DNA of 64,000 bases from Turritopsis dohrnii (Eukaryota; Cnidaria; Hydrozoa; Anthoathecata; Oceaniidae), in assembly GCA_027922465.2 (NCBI GenBank), contig BQMF02000170.1:744001-808000 (forward strand), in the 5' to 3' direction. The position numbers and the translations under genes are program-made. The notes beneath the pieces were generated by a model, which was not told the origin of the DNA, did not search any database, and saw only the letters and a list, made by a program, of their open reading frames with translations. This document shows positions 38,548 through 52,000 of the stretch, one piece after another. How positions within the stretch are numbered: position 1 is the stretch's first letter; every line of letters starts with the position of its first letter.

Positions 38548-41500
38548 ATGGCGATATTTTTTCAACTCTGCTTTACCGTTGGCTGTTTATTGTCGATAAC
38601 GCTTGCAGAGACTGGTCATAACAATCAACCAGCCAAGGTGGTCGCAAATGCAACGGTAATAATTTTCATTTTTTATTTTCTTAATTTTTTTTATCAAACC
38701 GTGACGCATGTATTAAGCCAGTTTACCATTAGGCGAACGAATCCACGCGAACCACCTATTGTTTTTGCCACGAAATCCTAAGTTATGCCATTTGATTGAT
38801 TGGCGAAATTTTCTTTTGCTCCAAAAGTTGAACCTTCTGTTAAGAAATAAAAGCTTTTTAGACGTTAGTAATATATTCTGTCAGATACTGTGCAGTAGCC
38901 AGAAGTGGTGCAAGAGAAGAAGGACCTGAGCCACGTGGAGTAGAGTTTGGCCCAATTTACAGAGTGGCAAATAGTGCACTGCAATACTATACTTTGCAAT
39001 ACTCTATCAATACGTCTTCAATAAGTATACAGTATTAAGCTCTCAGGTAGTCAATGTATCCTAAGAACTGCTTAAAAGTAAATCTCAAACTGCCCTGCAG
39101 TCCAGTCAACCTGTGATAGATGTTTTATTTTTATGGTGGTATGGTGGAATATTCTGCCAAACAGGCCAAAGTGGTGCTCAGTACTTCTGAAAAGCATATC
39201 TGAAAAGCTCAAATAACATGAGATAAAAAAGGAATACTTTGTCACATCTCAGGGATATGTTAAGATAAGTTTAAATTATTCCATATGTATGTTTTTCTTC
39301 ATAAATCCAAAACTTTAACTGTAGTTATGCTTAAGGGCTGTTCATATGGAGATGAGCTGGCCCGGTTAACACCATTCACATCATTCACTTGAATGAGATG
39401 AAATTCAACCAGCGTTCATATGGCTTTTCTCATCCCACTTAACCGGGCTGGAGAATGTTTTTTAAATCACGTAAACAATAATTCGAATTTCGAAGCGTGC
39501 GCACTTGTCTAAAATCTATCCCACTATGCCGGGCTAGTGTGTTCATATGAACAAATTTCATCTCACCTAGGTGAGATCCCGGTCAAATGAAACGACATCT
39601 CACTGAAGTGAGCTAGCCCGCTTTTCATATGAACACAATTTCTTTTTTTAAAGATTTCTTAATAACAGTGAGATCTCTGCTAAGTCCATATGAACAGCCC
39701 CTTAAAAAGGATTCTTTTATCATTAAAAGGATATTATGATATTACTTCTTAAACAGAATTTATTTTTCACAAAAAGATCCCTTCTCTCAATGCAATTTTG
39801 TTATTTCTCAAAACTGTCAATATCAATATTTTCATTCGTCTGTAAGCATAATGATTATTTCACAACCGCAGTTAATGTGTGATGAAGCAAAAGCAATGTC
39901 TTCATATAATTAATTGTTCCCCGGAAACTCCTCTACCGGACAACAAAAATTGTCACGAATGACGCCACGTTTACCCTTTTTTGGCTTTAGGAAGAAGATA
40001 ATTTCAGATATGGGTTCTAATACTTTTTTTCTGCTCTTTTGAATGTTACAAAAACTTTTACAATTTGGTCTTTTTCAATTTTCACCTTACCCAAAACTAA
40101 GACGTCAATTCACCAGGACCAAATTAAAAAGGTATCAGATGGAAATTGAAACCTGACCATCCAAGGACCAACTATCAATCATAAAACAATTGATCACACG
40201 GGTCGCCAGTGTGTAATTAAAGTTAAAGAATCCAATACAAATATTTCTCAGGTGAAGATGTTCGTATTGTACGTGGAATTTAGATGATTCGAATTGCAAA
40301 GATTACAACCAATTCCATTATTATTTTTAGAACTACTTGTTACGGTTTGGCTACTTGGATACGTTCTCAACTAATATTGAAGACGCCTTAAGGAGACTTC
40401 AGTACTTCGCAAACATTAATATAACAGGTGACATACGCCCTTCTTTTATTAAAAATAAAAATGCTTTGACATGATGTTAAAGTTCTCAGAAATTTCCTCG
40501 GTTTGAAAATCCAACATAACAGGTTATCGTTTTTATAATTTAATCACTGCGAAGGAGTACATTTCTATAGAAATATCCGCACTGTTTTAATGAAAATACT
40601 CTCCGTCGCAGTGATTTTTTTGACAATTTTTTCCCACAGTTCCAAACTGTTCTTTTACTCCTCCCATTTCCTTCCTTGATATTCTGATATCAGTGATTTT
40701 TATAATCCATGATTAAAAAAAAAACTGCGACGAAGTGCAATTTCAGTGAAATGGTGTGAATATTTGTGCTGCTTTCCGTAATGAATGCACTCTTCCGCAG
40801 ATATATTTTTTGTAAATGTGCAAATTTTTCTGCACTGAAATCCGCATATAGTAGTCCGCTCAGCGCGTTTTTAAAAGTCGACTTCAATCCGACGCGTTCT
40901 AAAAGCGTCAACCAATCAAAATGCGGCATGTGGTGTATGGTCAACGGTCAGTGTTGAAACTTTTTTAAAAATGGTGTCATTCGAAACTATCGAAAAGAAA
41001 GTTCACTACCTTATCAAAGATTTTGTCGGGGAAAATTTACGTCGGGGAAAATCTTTCGTCGGGAATAATTTCGTCATTTTCCAAAATTTTACTAATACCT
41101 TCACTTCTTCAACATTTTCGTAGGGGAAAATTTTCGTCACGAAGCAAAAATTTCATCACTTTTCCCCGACGAAAATATCCCCGATAAGGTATTAAAAATT
41201 TCATAAGACTGAACTCTCCCTTCAGTTAACGTTCTTCAAATATAGCTGTCTAAACCAATAACCTTTAGCTTACTTCTTTGTTTTTTTTTTCTTGTGATAA
41301 CAACAGTAGAAATTTAAGAAGATTCATTTTTTAGATTAACAACAACTTTCTTCAGTCATCTTTACTTTTTCTGTTTATACTTTTAGGCGCTCTTTTCAAG
41401 TGGAAATTGAACAAAAACGCGCGTAGCGCATTATTCAGCGCTCATTGTTTTAAAAACAATAGCTGCCTCGCTCAGCGCTTACTAAACCGCCTGGTGGAAA

Positions 41501-43168
41501 ACCGGCGTTACATCTCTCTCAACGTTAGTTTAGCATCATACTGCTAACGCGATAAAGATAATCACATAGTAAGTTGTATAAGGATTAATGAAAGCCAATT
41601 GATAAAGTAAGGTACCGATGTTCAAACAATCATGCTAATATTTATTTTGTAGGTAAACTGGATGCGGGTACATTGAAACAAATGGAAATACCAAGATGTG
41701 GACTTCAAGATCCAAAAATAAAAATCCGTGCCAAACGTTTTGTGCTTCAAGGCACAACCTGGAAAAAAGTAAATGAACAATGTTTTATTCTTTTAAAAGT
41801 TGTAGGGCTACTAACATGGAGGTACTCATTTATTAGGGTGGTGGGTGGGTGGGGCAATCATCTGGGGAGGGGAGCGAGGGGGGAGGGGGGGATTTTCCCT
41901 TAAACCTGTTTTTACATCAATGTCAGAATAACATTTCTGTCCTCCTTACGTTGTAGGGACAATTATCTTGGCGGTTAGAAGGGCGTGGTCGAACACTCGA
42001 TAGAGAGACAATTCGAAAGGTCATGATCAAAGCTTTCAACCTCTGGAGTGACGTCACGAACTTAGACTTCACAGAAACGGACTCGGACGATCCTGACATT
42101 TGGGTGAAATTTGTGACGTTCTCTCATGGGGATTTTTATCCATTCGATGGAGAAGGTGGTACGCTTGCCCATGCGTTTTATCCACATAATAACAAAGGTT
42201 TAAGTGGTGATGTTCATTTTGACGATGCTGAGCCGTTTACGGTTGAATCTCCACAGGGCAGAAATTTGTTATGGGTGGCCACTCACGAAATCGGTAAGAG
42301 GTTTTTAGAGTTACCTTCCCAGTGGGAAAAATCGCAAAAACTCTCTATGATGAAGAGCATTTTTATTAAAATAGTATGTATATTTCTATGAAAATGCACT
42401 CCTTCTTAGTGATTTTTCAATAACTTTGCCCACTCGGTTATGTTTCGATAATGTAATCAAATGTTCATCTCTTCCACGTAAAATAGGAAAAAAATAGGAG
42501 AAAAAGACGGTTTAAAACTGCTATCAATAAAATGCAATAACAACCTTTTGAAAAATACTGTAGTAAAGCATGTTACTTGAACTCAAAGCAGCGCTTATGA
42601 TTGGTTAATGATATCTGTTCGATCTAATTGCAGGCCATTCGATTGGACTAGAACATTCCAACGTTCGAGATGCTGTCATGTATCCGTGGTATACGAAGTA
42701 TAAACCAGACTTTAAGTTGCATTACGATGATATTGTTGGAGTGCAGACAATGTACGGTATGTAAAAACGACCAGAAGAAATGAATTGAGTGTCTAGTGGG
42801 AATATGTCATTTTATATGAAGGAACTGCCTTGATGCTAAATAAGAACAAGACAATGGTAAATACTAGGAACAAGGAACAGGGTTTGATTTCGTCAATCTA
42901 ATTGATTGTCGGCAATTTCTATATCTATCTTCATCTGTCAGAGAGAATTTTTTTATCCCCCTAATCTTAACATTATATTGGTTATGTAGGGTCACGTGTA
43001 AAAACTACACCAAAAACAACGACTACAACTACTACTACGACCACCCCCTCTACTACGTCCACTACGACCACCACAACAACCACGACAACACCGACAACCA
43101 CGACATCACCGACAACCACGACATCACCGACAACCATGACATCACCGACGACCACGACATCACCGGCT

Positions 43169-43199
<31 letters not shown>

Positions 43200-45058
43200 C
43201 CACACCACCCACCACCACGCCACCCACCACCACATCAACAGCAAAACCAATAACGACGACTACAATGTCAACAACGACAACTACGACACAACCACCAACG
43301 ACAAACCGACGATCAACGACGACGACGACGACTAAAGGTCCCGAAGGTCCCGATCCTCGAGGCAGACATTGCCCTCGAGTTGCCACCGCAATCATCTATT
43401 ATAACACTTATGCTGGACTAACAGTTATAGTAACCAATGACAACCAGTTATACTTTGTCAATAAAGATGGTGGAATTAGGTATGGTCCTGTGAGGCCAGC
43501 CTCCTTTATAGTGGGTTATATACTCCCTAGAAAAATTGATTCAGCCTACAACACTAACAGGATCAAAGGGCGCGACTACACCATCTTTTTCGCTGGTACC
43601 AGGTAAGATACTTACATTCTTAACCATACTGTGACTTGTATTAGGGAGATTATTTTGATATTATGGAGAGTTAGCGGAAAGGAATGTGCTCGTCAAGAGA
43701 GAGATAACACTGCTTAATATGGAGGGCGTTAAATCATACTTTGCAATGGTGTTTTTCTTTCTTTTTTCTTTCTTTTCTTTTCCCTTGGATCGGATTGTTT
43801 AAGGCGTTATCTATCGTAAAAAAGTTAGTTTTCAATTACGTGGGTAATAGGAAGTTGTTTTTAAAATAAGATGCATAACAAACGAATATCATAAGGGCCA
43901 GGAAGCACTACTCGAACATGGGGCATAAGGGTGGCGTATGAATGTAACTCACAAACGCCCCGATGTTGGTCATGTTCCTTTAGTGTTTAGTTTTCACTAA
44001 CGAAATTGCTTTTTACTTTTGCTACTTGGAATTGAGGTTTTTAAAAAATTGAATGAATAACATGAAAACGAGGCTGGTTGGCTAGGTCATAACACGTCAT
44101 TTAAACTCGATATCTATCTATGATTGCAATGCTGATATTTTAATTTGTTTACCCAGAGGGGAAAATTAGTTGCAGAATCACTGCGAAGGAGTGCATTTCT
44201 GTAGAAATATACACAATTCTTCAGCGCAGTTACATAGGAGGGAAGGAATAATGGGATATGTTCTTTCTTCATCATTAGTTATTATGCTTACCAACATTTC
44301 CGATATCGATCTGGTCCGCATAGTATCCATGGAAACAAGCAAGATGATAGCAATCCACTTAAGCTGACTTTCCCTACATGGGTCAAAACAATAGACGCAG
44401 CTATGACGTGGCATAAGGACGGAAATACATATTTCTTCTCTGATCGCTATTACTGGAGATACGATAATAATTTAGAACGATTTGCTGATGGCTATCCAAA
44501 ACTTATTCAAAATGGTTGGCGCGGTATGCCGATAAAGGTTGATGGTGCATTTAGCTCTGCCGATGAAAAGAAAACGTTTTTCGTATCTGGAGATGCGTAC
44601 TATGTGTATGACGACATGTAAGAGATCTTTTCTTCGTTTGTGAGGGCCACTTTTTAAGACTTTGTTTACATTGGCGATGTTTACTCTCCGTTTTTCTTTC
44701 GACTGGTCATGTAATAGAGAATGATGCCGAAAATATATGTATACTTCATTCTTCGGCTTAATTGTTATCATCAATTTCTAAATCAATGTTACTTTCTACA
44801 TAATTGAAACATCGAGTGTATGAAGTGAGAGGACCTACGTGGGCTTATCACTGCGAAGGAGTACCTTTCTATAGAAGCATACACAAATTTCAATAAAAAT
44901 ACCCTTCATCACAGTGATTGCTTGACGCGATTTTGGCTACTGATGTTCTTTGTTAATCAATTCTTCTTTGCTATTTTCTTAGAGCTGAAGAAGTAAAAAG
45001 TGGATATCCAAAGAGCGCGTTAGTGGATTGGTTGAAATGCCCACGAAGATTGATCTAA
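38548..45058 (+). CDS. MMP: Secreted furin-type matrix metalloproteinase (8 exons)
   Basis: Zinc endopeptidase for extracellular matrix and cell-surface substrates. Exons: 38548-38655, 40331-40427, 41653-41768, 41957-42293, 42634-42756, 42990-43602, 44279-44617, 44983-45058; all GT-AG with matching phases, 602 codons plus stop. Signal peptide at residues 1-20; peptidoglycan-binding-like prodomain; cysteine switch PRCGLQDP (Cys84), where Leu replaces the usual Val; furin-type RAKR at 94-97, directly before FVLQGTTW as in MT-MMPs; catalytic HEIGHSIGLEH at 217-227, split between exons 4 and 5; Met-turn VMYP at 234-237. A Thr-rich hinge of roughly 110 residues (exon 6) precedes four hemopexin blades closed by Cys388 and Cys597. 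No membrane anchor follows, so it is probably secreted and furin-activated. The acceptor of exon 7 was chosen over a weaker one (CGCATAG) downstream that keeps the same frame. Confidence 0.93.
39331..39705. mobile_element. TIR element, TTAAGGGGCTGTTCATATGG family
   Basis: The left TTAAGGGCTGTTCATATGGA is mirrored by TCCATATGAACAGCCCCTTA on the right, with TTAA at each edge. Internal inverted blocks contain GAGATGAG, GCCCGG and TTCATATGAACA words. It lies in intron 1 of the metalloproteinase gene; a terminus of the same family lies inside the LINE at 9.8-10.9 kb. Confidence 0.85.
40544..40614. mobile_element. Short MITE, TCACTGCG family, copy 3
   Basis: TCACTGCGAAGGAGTACATT is mirrored by CTCCGTCGCAGTGA; the flank TTTTTTGACAATTTTTTCCC fits the family's outer TIR. 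It lies in intron 2 of the metalloproteinase gene. Confidence 0.85.
40723..40800. mobile_element. Short MITE, TCACTGCG family, copy 4 (degenerate)
   Basis: ACTGCGACGAAGTGCAATTT and ATGCACTCTTCCGCAG are recognisable ends, with a diverged middle. It lies about 110 bases from copy 3 in the same intron. Confidence 0.6.
41009..41189. mobile_element. Short TIR element, CCTTATC termini, GTCGGGGAAAATTT repeats
   Basis: The ends CCTTATCAAAGATTTTGTCG and CGATAAGG are flanked by TA. The interior is built from repeated TCGGGGAAAAT(C/T)TT and mirrored AAATTTTCGTC words. It shares the CCTTATC end and TA target with the element at 177-927. It lies in intron 2 of the metalloproteinase gene. Confidence 0.7.
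42345..42413. mobile_element. Short MITE, TCACTGCG family, copy 5
   Basis: The core GATGAAGAGCATTTTTATTA and GAAAATGCACTCCTTCTTAG match the family, with outer ends TCCCAGTGGGAAAAATCGCA and AACTTTGCCCACTCGG showing the full TIR. It starts about 50 bases after the donor of metalloproteinase exon 4. Confidence 0.75.
43005..43335 (+). repeat. ACA/ACG/ACC trinucleotide repeat coding for the Thr-rich hinge
   Basis: A mixed repeat of Thr codons lies inside exon 6 of the metalloproteinase, with a tandem ACATCACCGACAACCACG (TSPTTT) sub-repeat. It encodes a probable O-glycosylated mucin-like stalk between catalytic and hemopexin domains. The complementary strand gives a spurious Val-rich frame. Confidence 0.9.
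44178..44232. mobile_element. Short MITE, TCACTGCG family, copy 6
   Basis: TCACTGCGAAGGAGTGCATT then GTAGAAATATACACAATTC and CTTCAGCGCAGTTA. It ends less than 50 bases before the acceptor of metalloproteinase exon 7. Confidence 0.75.
44848..44918. mobile_element. Short MITE, TCACTGCG family, copy 7
   Basis: TCACTGCGAAGGAGTACCTT to CCCTTCATCACAGTGA, in the last intron of the metalloproteinase gene, 64 bases before the final exon. Confidence 0.85.
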
Positions 45059-46058
45059 CCATGAAGCAGTTACACACCAACAAATGGCTATCATTATGTT
45101 ATTTATTTTATATCACAAAATAATAATCTTGTTACTCACAAAATCTAAGTAAACCTTACCAGCCTCTGTTGTCCTTTTCAATATCAACCATGGTTGGATG
45201 TTCATAGTTCATTCAGTCAATCGTATGACTGATGTAATATTGTGACTTGACAGAATGCCGCTCCAAATAAAAGGAAGCTTGGAAGCTTCATAAGATGTTT
45301 TAGCATGTCATAAGAAGAATTTAGGCTTAACTGAAAACTTGGATTCTGTCGAACCACTGCATTGTGGGTAAGTTAGCAACATTGACATAATTAGATTGAA
45401 CTAGTGACATCATTAATGGCGTGACGCCCTCCTGGTGTTGCTAAGGAATTACAAGATCAAAATGAAAATCTCAACTCGATGACGAGGTTATGTCACGTGC
45501 CGTTAAATGACTCGTGTTCAAAATAGACCTTACCCGAATTTCTGTTGAAACACCACGCTAATACCTCGTTATCAAGTTTGGCCTCATTTCTATGTATACG
45601 GTTGCCTCACCAATTGCATTTCTTATTTCGCTGTGAGATTAACAGCAATAAACATAATTAAAACGAGGCGATCCTTGTTGGCTCAGCCATAACACGTTGT
45701 TTAAATAAACATTCAGGAAAAAGACTATTTCGAACGATCGAACACGGTCATTGATGGACATGTCAATGTGATAGCTAAATCGTTTTTTCATTCTTACGAT
45801 AAGAATTCTTCCGATGACAATACAGAAATTGATAGTAACCTACGTCACCAATCAACAGATAACATTTCACACTTCTTCCATAGAAAATCGGAAAACATGA
45901 TGGATGAACTTTCTGAATATTTCTATTTCATCCAAACAAAAATTAATGTATTCGTATATAAATAATATTAAAAACAAACAAACAAATTAAAACAACAACA
46001 ACAGCAACAACGATTCAAGTTCACTGCTTTCCGTGTTCCCTCTTGTTAAACGTTGTTT
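45059..46058. other. Convergent intergenic region between metalloproteinase and adhesion receptor
   Basis: It holds the 3' ends of both genes. An AATAAA at about 45266-45271 is a candidate poly(A) signal for the metalloproteinase, some 210 bases after its stop. No separate gene is supported. Confidence 0.5.
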
Positions 46059-49000
46059 TCAGAACATGGGCTGACGTTCGTCAACGTCATCTTCTGACGA
46101 CATCACGTCGTCGTCGTCGTCGCTTGAAACCTTCTTTTCAATTGTGCTCTCATCTCCAGATGACTCATTGGACAGGCTAGACCCAGACTCTCCGTCCACT
46201 GTTGAACCATCTGATTGACTGGCTGTTTCTTCAGAATATGTCGAATGAGATAGCGTGGATTTTATATTATCACTCTCCGTGACGTCATCAAGATACTCCC
46301 CTTCCTTATCGTGGAAATTGGATTGGTGAACGTTTACACGGATCTGTCCAAAGTCCACCATGTTCTCCCTGCTCCGATAAGCTGGTGGTTCATCAAGCTG
46401 TTCAAACGATCCCTCACCGTGTCTTTAAACGAAAACAAACAAACAAAACATTTTCATATACACATGTTTTTTCTTAACAAAACAACAACAACAACAACAA
46501 CAAAAAAAAACAACGAAACTCTTGCCACTTAAGTTCGTGTCAATCTAATAAGAAACCATGAAGAAACACTGTCAGCAAAATCAAAACCCTAAGTCAACAA
46601 GCAACTGGTCACCTAGTAGGAAAAATCGGCAAAGAAAGAGTATTGAAATCATTGCGATGAAAAGTGTTTTTTATTGAAAATATGTATGTATATATGCATA
46701 TTTCCATAGGAATGCACTCCTCCTTCGCGCTTTGCGTAGTCCCACTGAATTGAATAAATCCCTCGCAGAAGTCAAGATTGAAATCACACAAGATTGAAAA
46801 GGGATATTTACGAAATCATCATTTTACTCACACAGGCCTGCTATCGCTGTTATCTTGATCCATCAACATGGCAGCATCTCTGGTCGTTTTCATACGAGCC
46901 TGTTCTTGTTTCTGCTGCTGCAAATATTCTGCGTATAACGTTCCTTCCTCTTCGTGCGTTAAAGCTGGAAGTAGGTAAGAATAGAATGGAACACATTCCC
47001 ATTATCCCCAGTAGGACACGGAGTGAAATAAGAGGGTACAGAGGGTTCTATGATCAAGTGCTTGCAAATCAAAATAAGGAGAAATACACCAAGCGACCAA
47101 CTTAGTGCTCAAATCTCGCCACCTCTCCTTCCCATCAATTGGTCATTGCCATAACTCAGTTATCTCCCGAATACTTCAACTATCACAATGCAATGCTATA
47201 ATTACTTGCGTTGGGGTTACTTGAAGCACTGTCCCAAATAGCTGTAAGAATATCTGATTTACTTTCAAACTCTTTATTATTCCATTGAAGGATTTTTAAC
47301 GATTTTTGTCACGTTTGGGTTATGGTGGTTACGTGTTCGGGAGATGAACTGCATTATGGGAACAGCCAATTCAATTACAATGAATGAATGAGTGGATGGG
47401 CGACATACATTTATAGACGACAACAGATCTTCGCTGTGCCACACCAAGTGTGAACACCAACAACAGTAGGAATAGCAAGCTCAGAAACATCAAAATAAAC
47501 CAGTTGGATTTCCACCATGCTATACCGGCTGCACGAGCTTCCTCCTCTAAAAAAATAAATATGGCGTCATAAAAAGAATTCCGGAAATAAAAAAAACAAT
47601 CAAGGTGTTCCAATTACAAAACTACAAAACGGACATGAAAACGAGGCTGCCTTGATTGACTAGTCTACTTAAAAAAAAAAGTTGGGCAAAGGAAACTTAC
47701 TTGGCCTTCTGATTGGCCGTTGCTCGGCAACGTCACTCGTTTCACTTTGACCTAAATCGTTGATGCCAACAGTGAGAATATCATAAACGACGTGTCGGAG
47801 ATTTTGGACCAGCACCCATGCTCTGTCGGGAAACTTTTGTTCGTAAATGACATGGTCTTGATAATATTTCCCTAAAAACCCAAGAAAAACGACAACAATG
47901 GAAAGATATGAGCAAAGCCAGTGGGCAAACTCGTCAAAAAGTCACTGCGATGAAGAGCATTTTTATCGAAATAATGTGCATATTTCTATAGAATTGCACT
48001 CCTTCGCAGTTTTTTTTTCAAGAAAGTTGCTCACTGGGAAAAACTGTCTAAAATCTGCTTCAAACTATTTCAGCTCAACACTTTCCAGCCAGCTGACCAA
48101 CTTTTTATTGTTCAACAAAAAAAAAACATATCACCAACCTTTCTCTCTCACCAGTACTCTGAATTTGGTTGGTAAACCACCGTAACTACTCATCCGAAAT
48201 GTGACGTTCAACGACGTATCGTCAAAGGGACGAACCGACGGAGTATCCGGCTTACCGGGAACTAAAAACAAAAATTTATCGGCATATAATACTTCTTAGT
48301 AAAGCTTCCGGCAAACTACAGCCAAATGCCATGTTTAAAATTTTAACAGAACGTGGAAGTTTAGGGGAAAATTACAATCGCCAACATAATTAACAGTTAT
48401 CGGAATGCTGTTATCTCCTTAATACATGAATAAAACTACCACAATACAATCTCACAATACAGTTATCTCCTTAATGCATTATGCAACATCACAATGCAAT
48501 GCTCTAATTTCTTACTTTAAGCATTACTCTAAGAGACTGTCAGTTTTTTTCCCTGAAACCCCTTTAATGTTCCACCGAGGCATTCTCCATCATTCTTTGT
48601 CATTCCATCATAGTAGTTGTATTATATATCAAGGAGATAAAAACACTCCGGATACGGTGAATATCCTTGATCAGTTACTCAATCGCCTGCATATTGTACA
48701 TACACACAAGCACACCGAACACGTGGCCAAACACGTGTGAAGATCTTAGTCGGCAAAGAAAGCTCAAAATGTCAATGCGAGGAAGACCACTTCCATTGAA
48801 AGTGTGTGTATAGTTCTATAGAAATGTACTCTCCCACAGTGATTTTTCGGCAGGAATAACTTTTAATAGCATCTATGTCGACATACGAAAGGACTTTTAT
48901 GAAACCTAAACACTATTTGTTCAAATTAGCTCATTGAATGCGAACAATTGAAAAATCAAAATTCCGGATTGAACAAAATCCCCGGTGGACAAATTTGCTG

Positions 49001-52000
49001 AAAATCTCTGCGAAGGAGTGCATTTCTATAGAAAAATACTCTTCATCGCAGTGATTTTTTGACGATTTTGCCCACTGCGTTTAAGACAATAATAACTCAC
49101 TGTCATCAGCACTGACTGCTACCAAGATTTTTTGCCATTCTTGTCCTCTACCCATCCGATTACGAGCCGACAACTTTACATTGTAATATTCCATCGGATC
49201 GAATGTTTTGATAAGGTAGGCTTCGCGTTCCCGTCTCAAGTAGCCTCGCATTCGTGTTGGTGTAGTCTTGGCACGATCTTTAGGGTCAATTTTATACCTG
49301 CAAACAAAAGAATCACTTTTATTCGTTTGGAAATTTTTTTTCTCGGTTGAATCAACCAGCAGTAAGAACACAATACAACGGATTTAAAACTCCCAGTTGG
49401 CCTTACCCATAATGCAGTTATCTGCCGGATATATACTACAACTGCCACAATGCAATGCGAAAACGTCATGAAGAATACTTCAATGGCACAATAGAAAAAC
49501 CTTCAGTCATTCATTTAGTCATTCCGTCATTTAGGACAGAGCTTAAAATAATGCATTGAAGTAAATGTTGTATGTATTCGGGACCGAACTGAATTCTGGA
49601 AACGGTGAATTCATTTCGGACTCACCAGAAAACGTTGTATTCCTCGATATAGCCGTTCGGATCAAGCGGGGGATGCCAACTTAATTTCGCTGAATTTCCG
49701 AAGATTTGCAATTGGACATTTATCGGTCTTCCTGGAACTAAATAATGGAAAAGGTATTGCATATGAACTGGGAAGGTAGCGAAGAACAAAATTATGGAAT
49801 AAATGTATTAAGGCTTGCAAGTGAAATGAACTACTGGAATAGGTGTGTTCGTTCGAGGTCCCGAATAACTGGAATGGGGGTGGGGAGAGGAAAAACAGAG
49901 AGGTTTCCACCAACAACAACAAATAACAAAGCATTAAAAATGACTAGAACGTAATAGCGAGTAGAGGTAAGGTGTGTGTGTGGAGGGATAACTTACTAAG
50001 AAAGCATATGCGTTGAAAAATCACAGCAAAGGAGTGCATTTCTATAGAAATATACACACTAATTCAATAAAAATGCTCTTCGTCGCAGTGACTTTTTGAG
50101 GATTTTGCTTACTGGATAGATTTCGTAAGACTGTATTTCGCATTCAGCTTATGAAATAACGTCAGAAAAAAAAAAAATTGCACCATTACCTCTCATCGAT
50201 GATACAAACTCCACAACATTACTTTCTGGGCCGATGCCTCCACTATTGACAGCCGCAACAGTCGCCATAAATTCCTGATCGGCTGTGATGTTCGTTAGTG
50301 GCGCACCATTGTTGAAGTCTGGACCATAGAAAAATTGATATTTCACATCGTAGTCCTCTTCAAATGTTCCTCTTCGCTTTCTTCGCTTCAGGAACGAAGG
50401 AGTATGTCCTCTCTGAGATTCACTGTCTGTGATGTTCCAATAGGAAATCTAAAAAGATATCTGTAGCATTCAGACTTTGTTTGCAGCTGTAAATTATGAC
50501 TCCAGGCTTTTTTTTGGAAACAGTTACCCTATAGCCATCAGCATGTTTGACTGGTTGCCACGAAAATTCAACACTGAATCTTAAGACCAGCTCTACTTTG
50601 ACTTCTTGCGGAGCTTCCTCTAGTTCTAGATGACAAGCAAAACAATTATGAAAGATCATCGTTGACAAATTCAAATTTCATGTTTTCCATGGTGCAATTG
50701 TGAAACCTTGAAATGCGGTTTGAGGGGGCATAGCATAATAAAATGCATGCATGGCATGATGGTAGATTGATGAGTCAACGAAATAAAAAACAAACGGAAT
50801 ATTATGACTATGTTACAAGAGGAGACAGCAACAATGAGAAATGAGACAAGATAACAGTTTGTTACTTACTTGTTGCACCACTGAAACCAGTATGTATCTC
50901 GGGTTCAGGTCCATACCCAAGACGGTTTCCAGATCTCACGTAAAAACTATACTGCTTGTTAATGCCAGGATTAGAAACATTGAACGTGTGGATGGATGAA
51001 TCGTATACTTTCGTTTTCTGAAATTCCAATTCTTTCGTCTCATTTGCTTTGTATCCAATTTCATAGAAAAATCCTGGTGCACCGTAATGAACATCCGTGA
51101 TTGGCTGAAAAAAAGGTGAATGTTAGGGATTAGAAAGTAGAATGAAAGTTTTTAGTATATTCAAATCCAAGCAAAGTCAAAATCAGCATGGCAAGCAACT
51201 GCGACTTCTCTTTCTCTTAGCATTGTCACACTACAAAAATTGTGGTCCTGAGTGGATAGGGAAAGGTGTGAGGCAAATAACAACCTTTGACAAAGCAACG
51301 AAAGCTGTAGAAACTGCTATCATGATCAAAGGAACCCTGTCAGCCAATGTCCAAACGAGTGCTTTTCTTTTGAAATATATAGAAATATATACACACTATT
51401 TCAATAAAGATGCTCTTCATTGCAGTGGCTATATGACGCTTTTGACCAATGGGAAATGACCAACATTGTAAACATCATATTAATAATGGGCAACGTATTA
51501 CCATCGTGAGTACAGGTATGATTTTCATGTTGCATGCAGAATATGAGAATCTGAGTAAGTAAACTTCAACACAGTAATTTTTCATAGATCATGTCCATTG
51601 GGACTTTCAAAAATGATTCTAAAGAACTGCTTTTTGGAACTTATACCTTCAAATAAAATATTTTTAATATGCAGCATAAATAAACATAAAAGTTAGTTTT
51701 TGTTACCTGCCATTGTATAGCAAACAAACCAGTTCCAAGCACCAATGCAGATACATTTTCAGGGTTTCTGATGGGCCCTTAACAAAAACATGATCAGTAA
51801 TCATATACAGTAATCATTTTATTTCTGTGATAACTAGCTTAAAAGATGTTACCAATTCGAATTGCTTAGTGCTTTACAGCTAGCTTCAACAAAAACAGTG
51901 CAATAATTTGTTAAAATGAAAAGGGGTAAAAGATAATTTGGCATATGACAGAGCTCAAAAAGTTGATTCATAAGTCTTTCTAAAGATTTTGAAAATTTTC

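Larger units (their letters stand above)
46059..47546 (-). other. Transmembrane and cytoplasmic block of the L1-family gene
   Basis: Exons: 47546-47409 encode a short stem, the helix WFILMFLSLLFLLLLVFTLG and the basic stop-transfer AQRRSVVVYK. Exon 46964-46832 encodes HEEEGTLYAEYLQQQKQEQA. Exon 46422-46059 encodes GEGSFEQLDEPPAYRSREN, then a Ser/Asp/Glu-rich stretch ending in DDDDD-type acidic runs and ERQPMF before the stop. Tyr-based and PPAY elements are visible, but the FIGQY ankyrin site conserved in vertebrate L1 proteins is not; GSFEQLD is at best a divergent counterpart. An alternative last exon could carry it. Confidence 0.85.

Noticed and set aside
42982..43395. Val-rich minus-strand open frame of 137 codons
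   Set aside because: It is the complement of the Thr-codon repeat in metalloproteinase exon 6.
44290..44320. Alternative acceptor GGTCCGCATAG for metalloproteinase exon 7
   Set aside because: It keeps phase but has a poor polypyrimidine tract; the acceptor at 44278 has TTCTTTCTTCATCATTAG and extends the second hemopexin blade.
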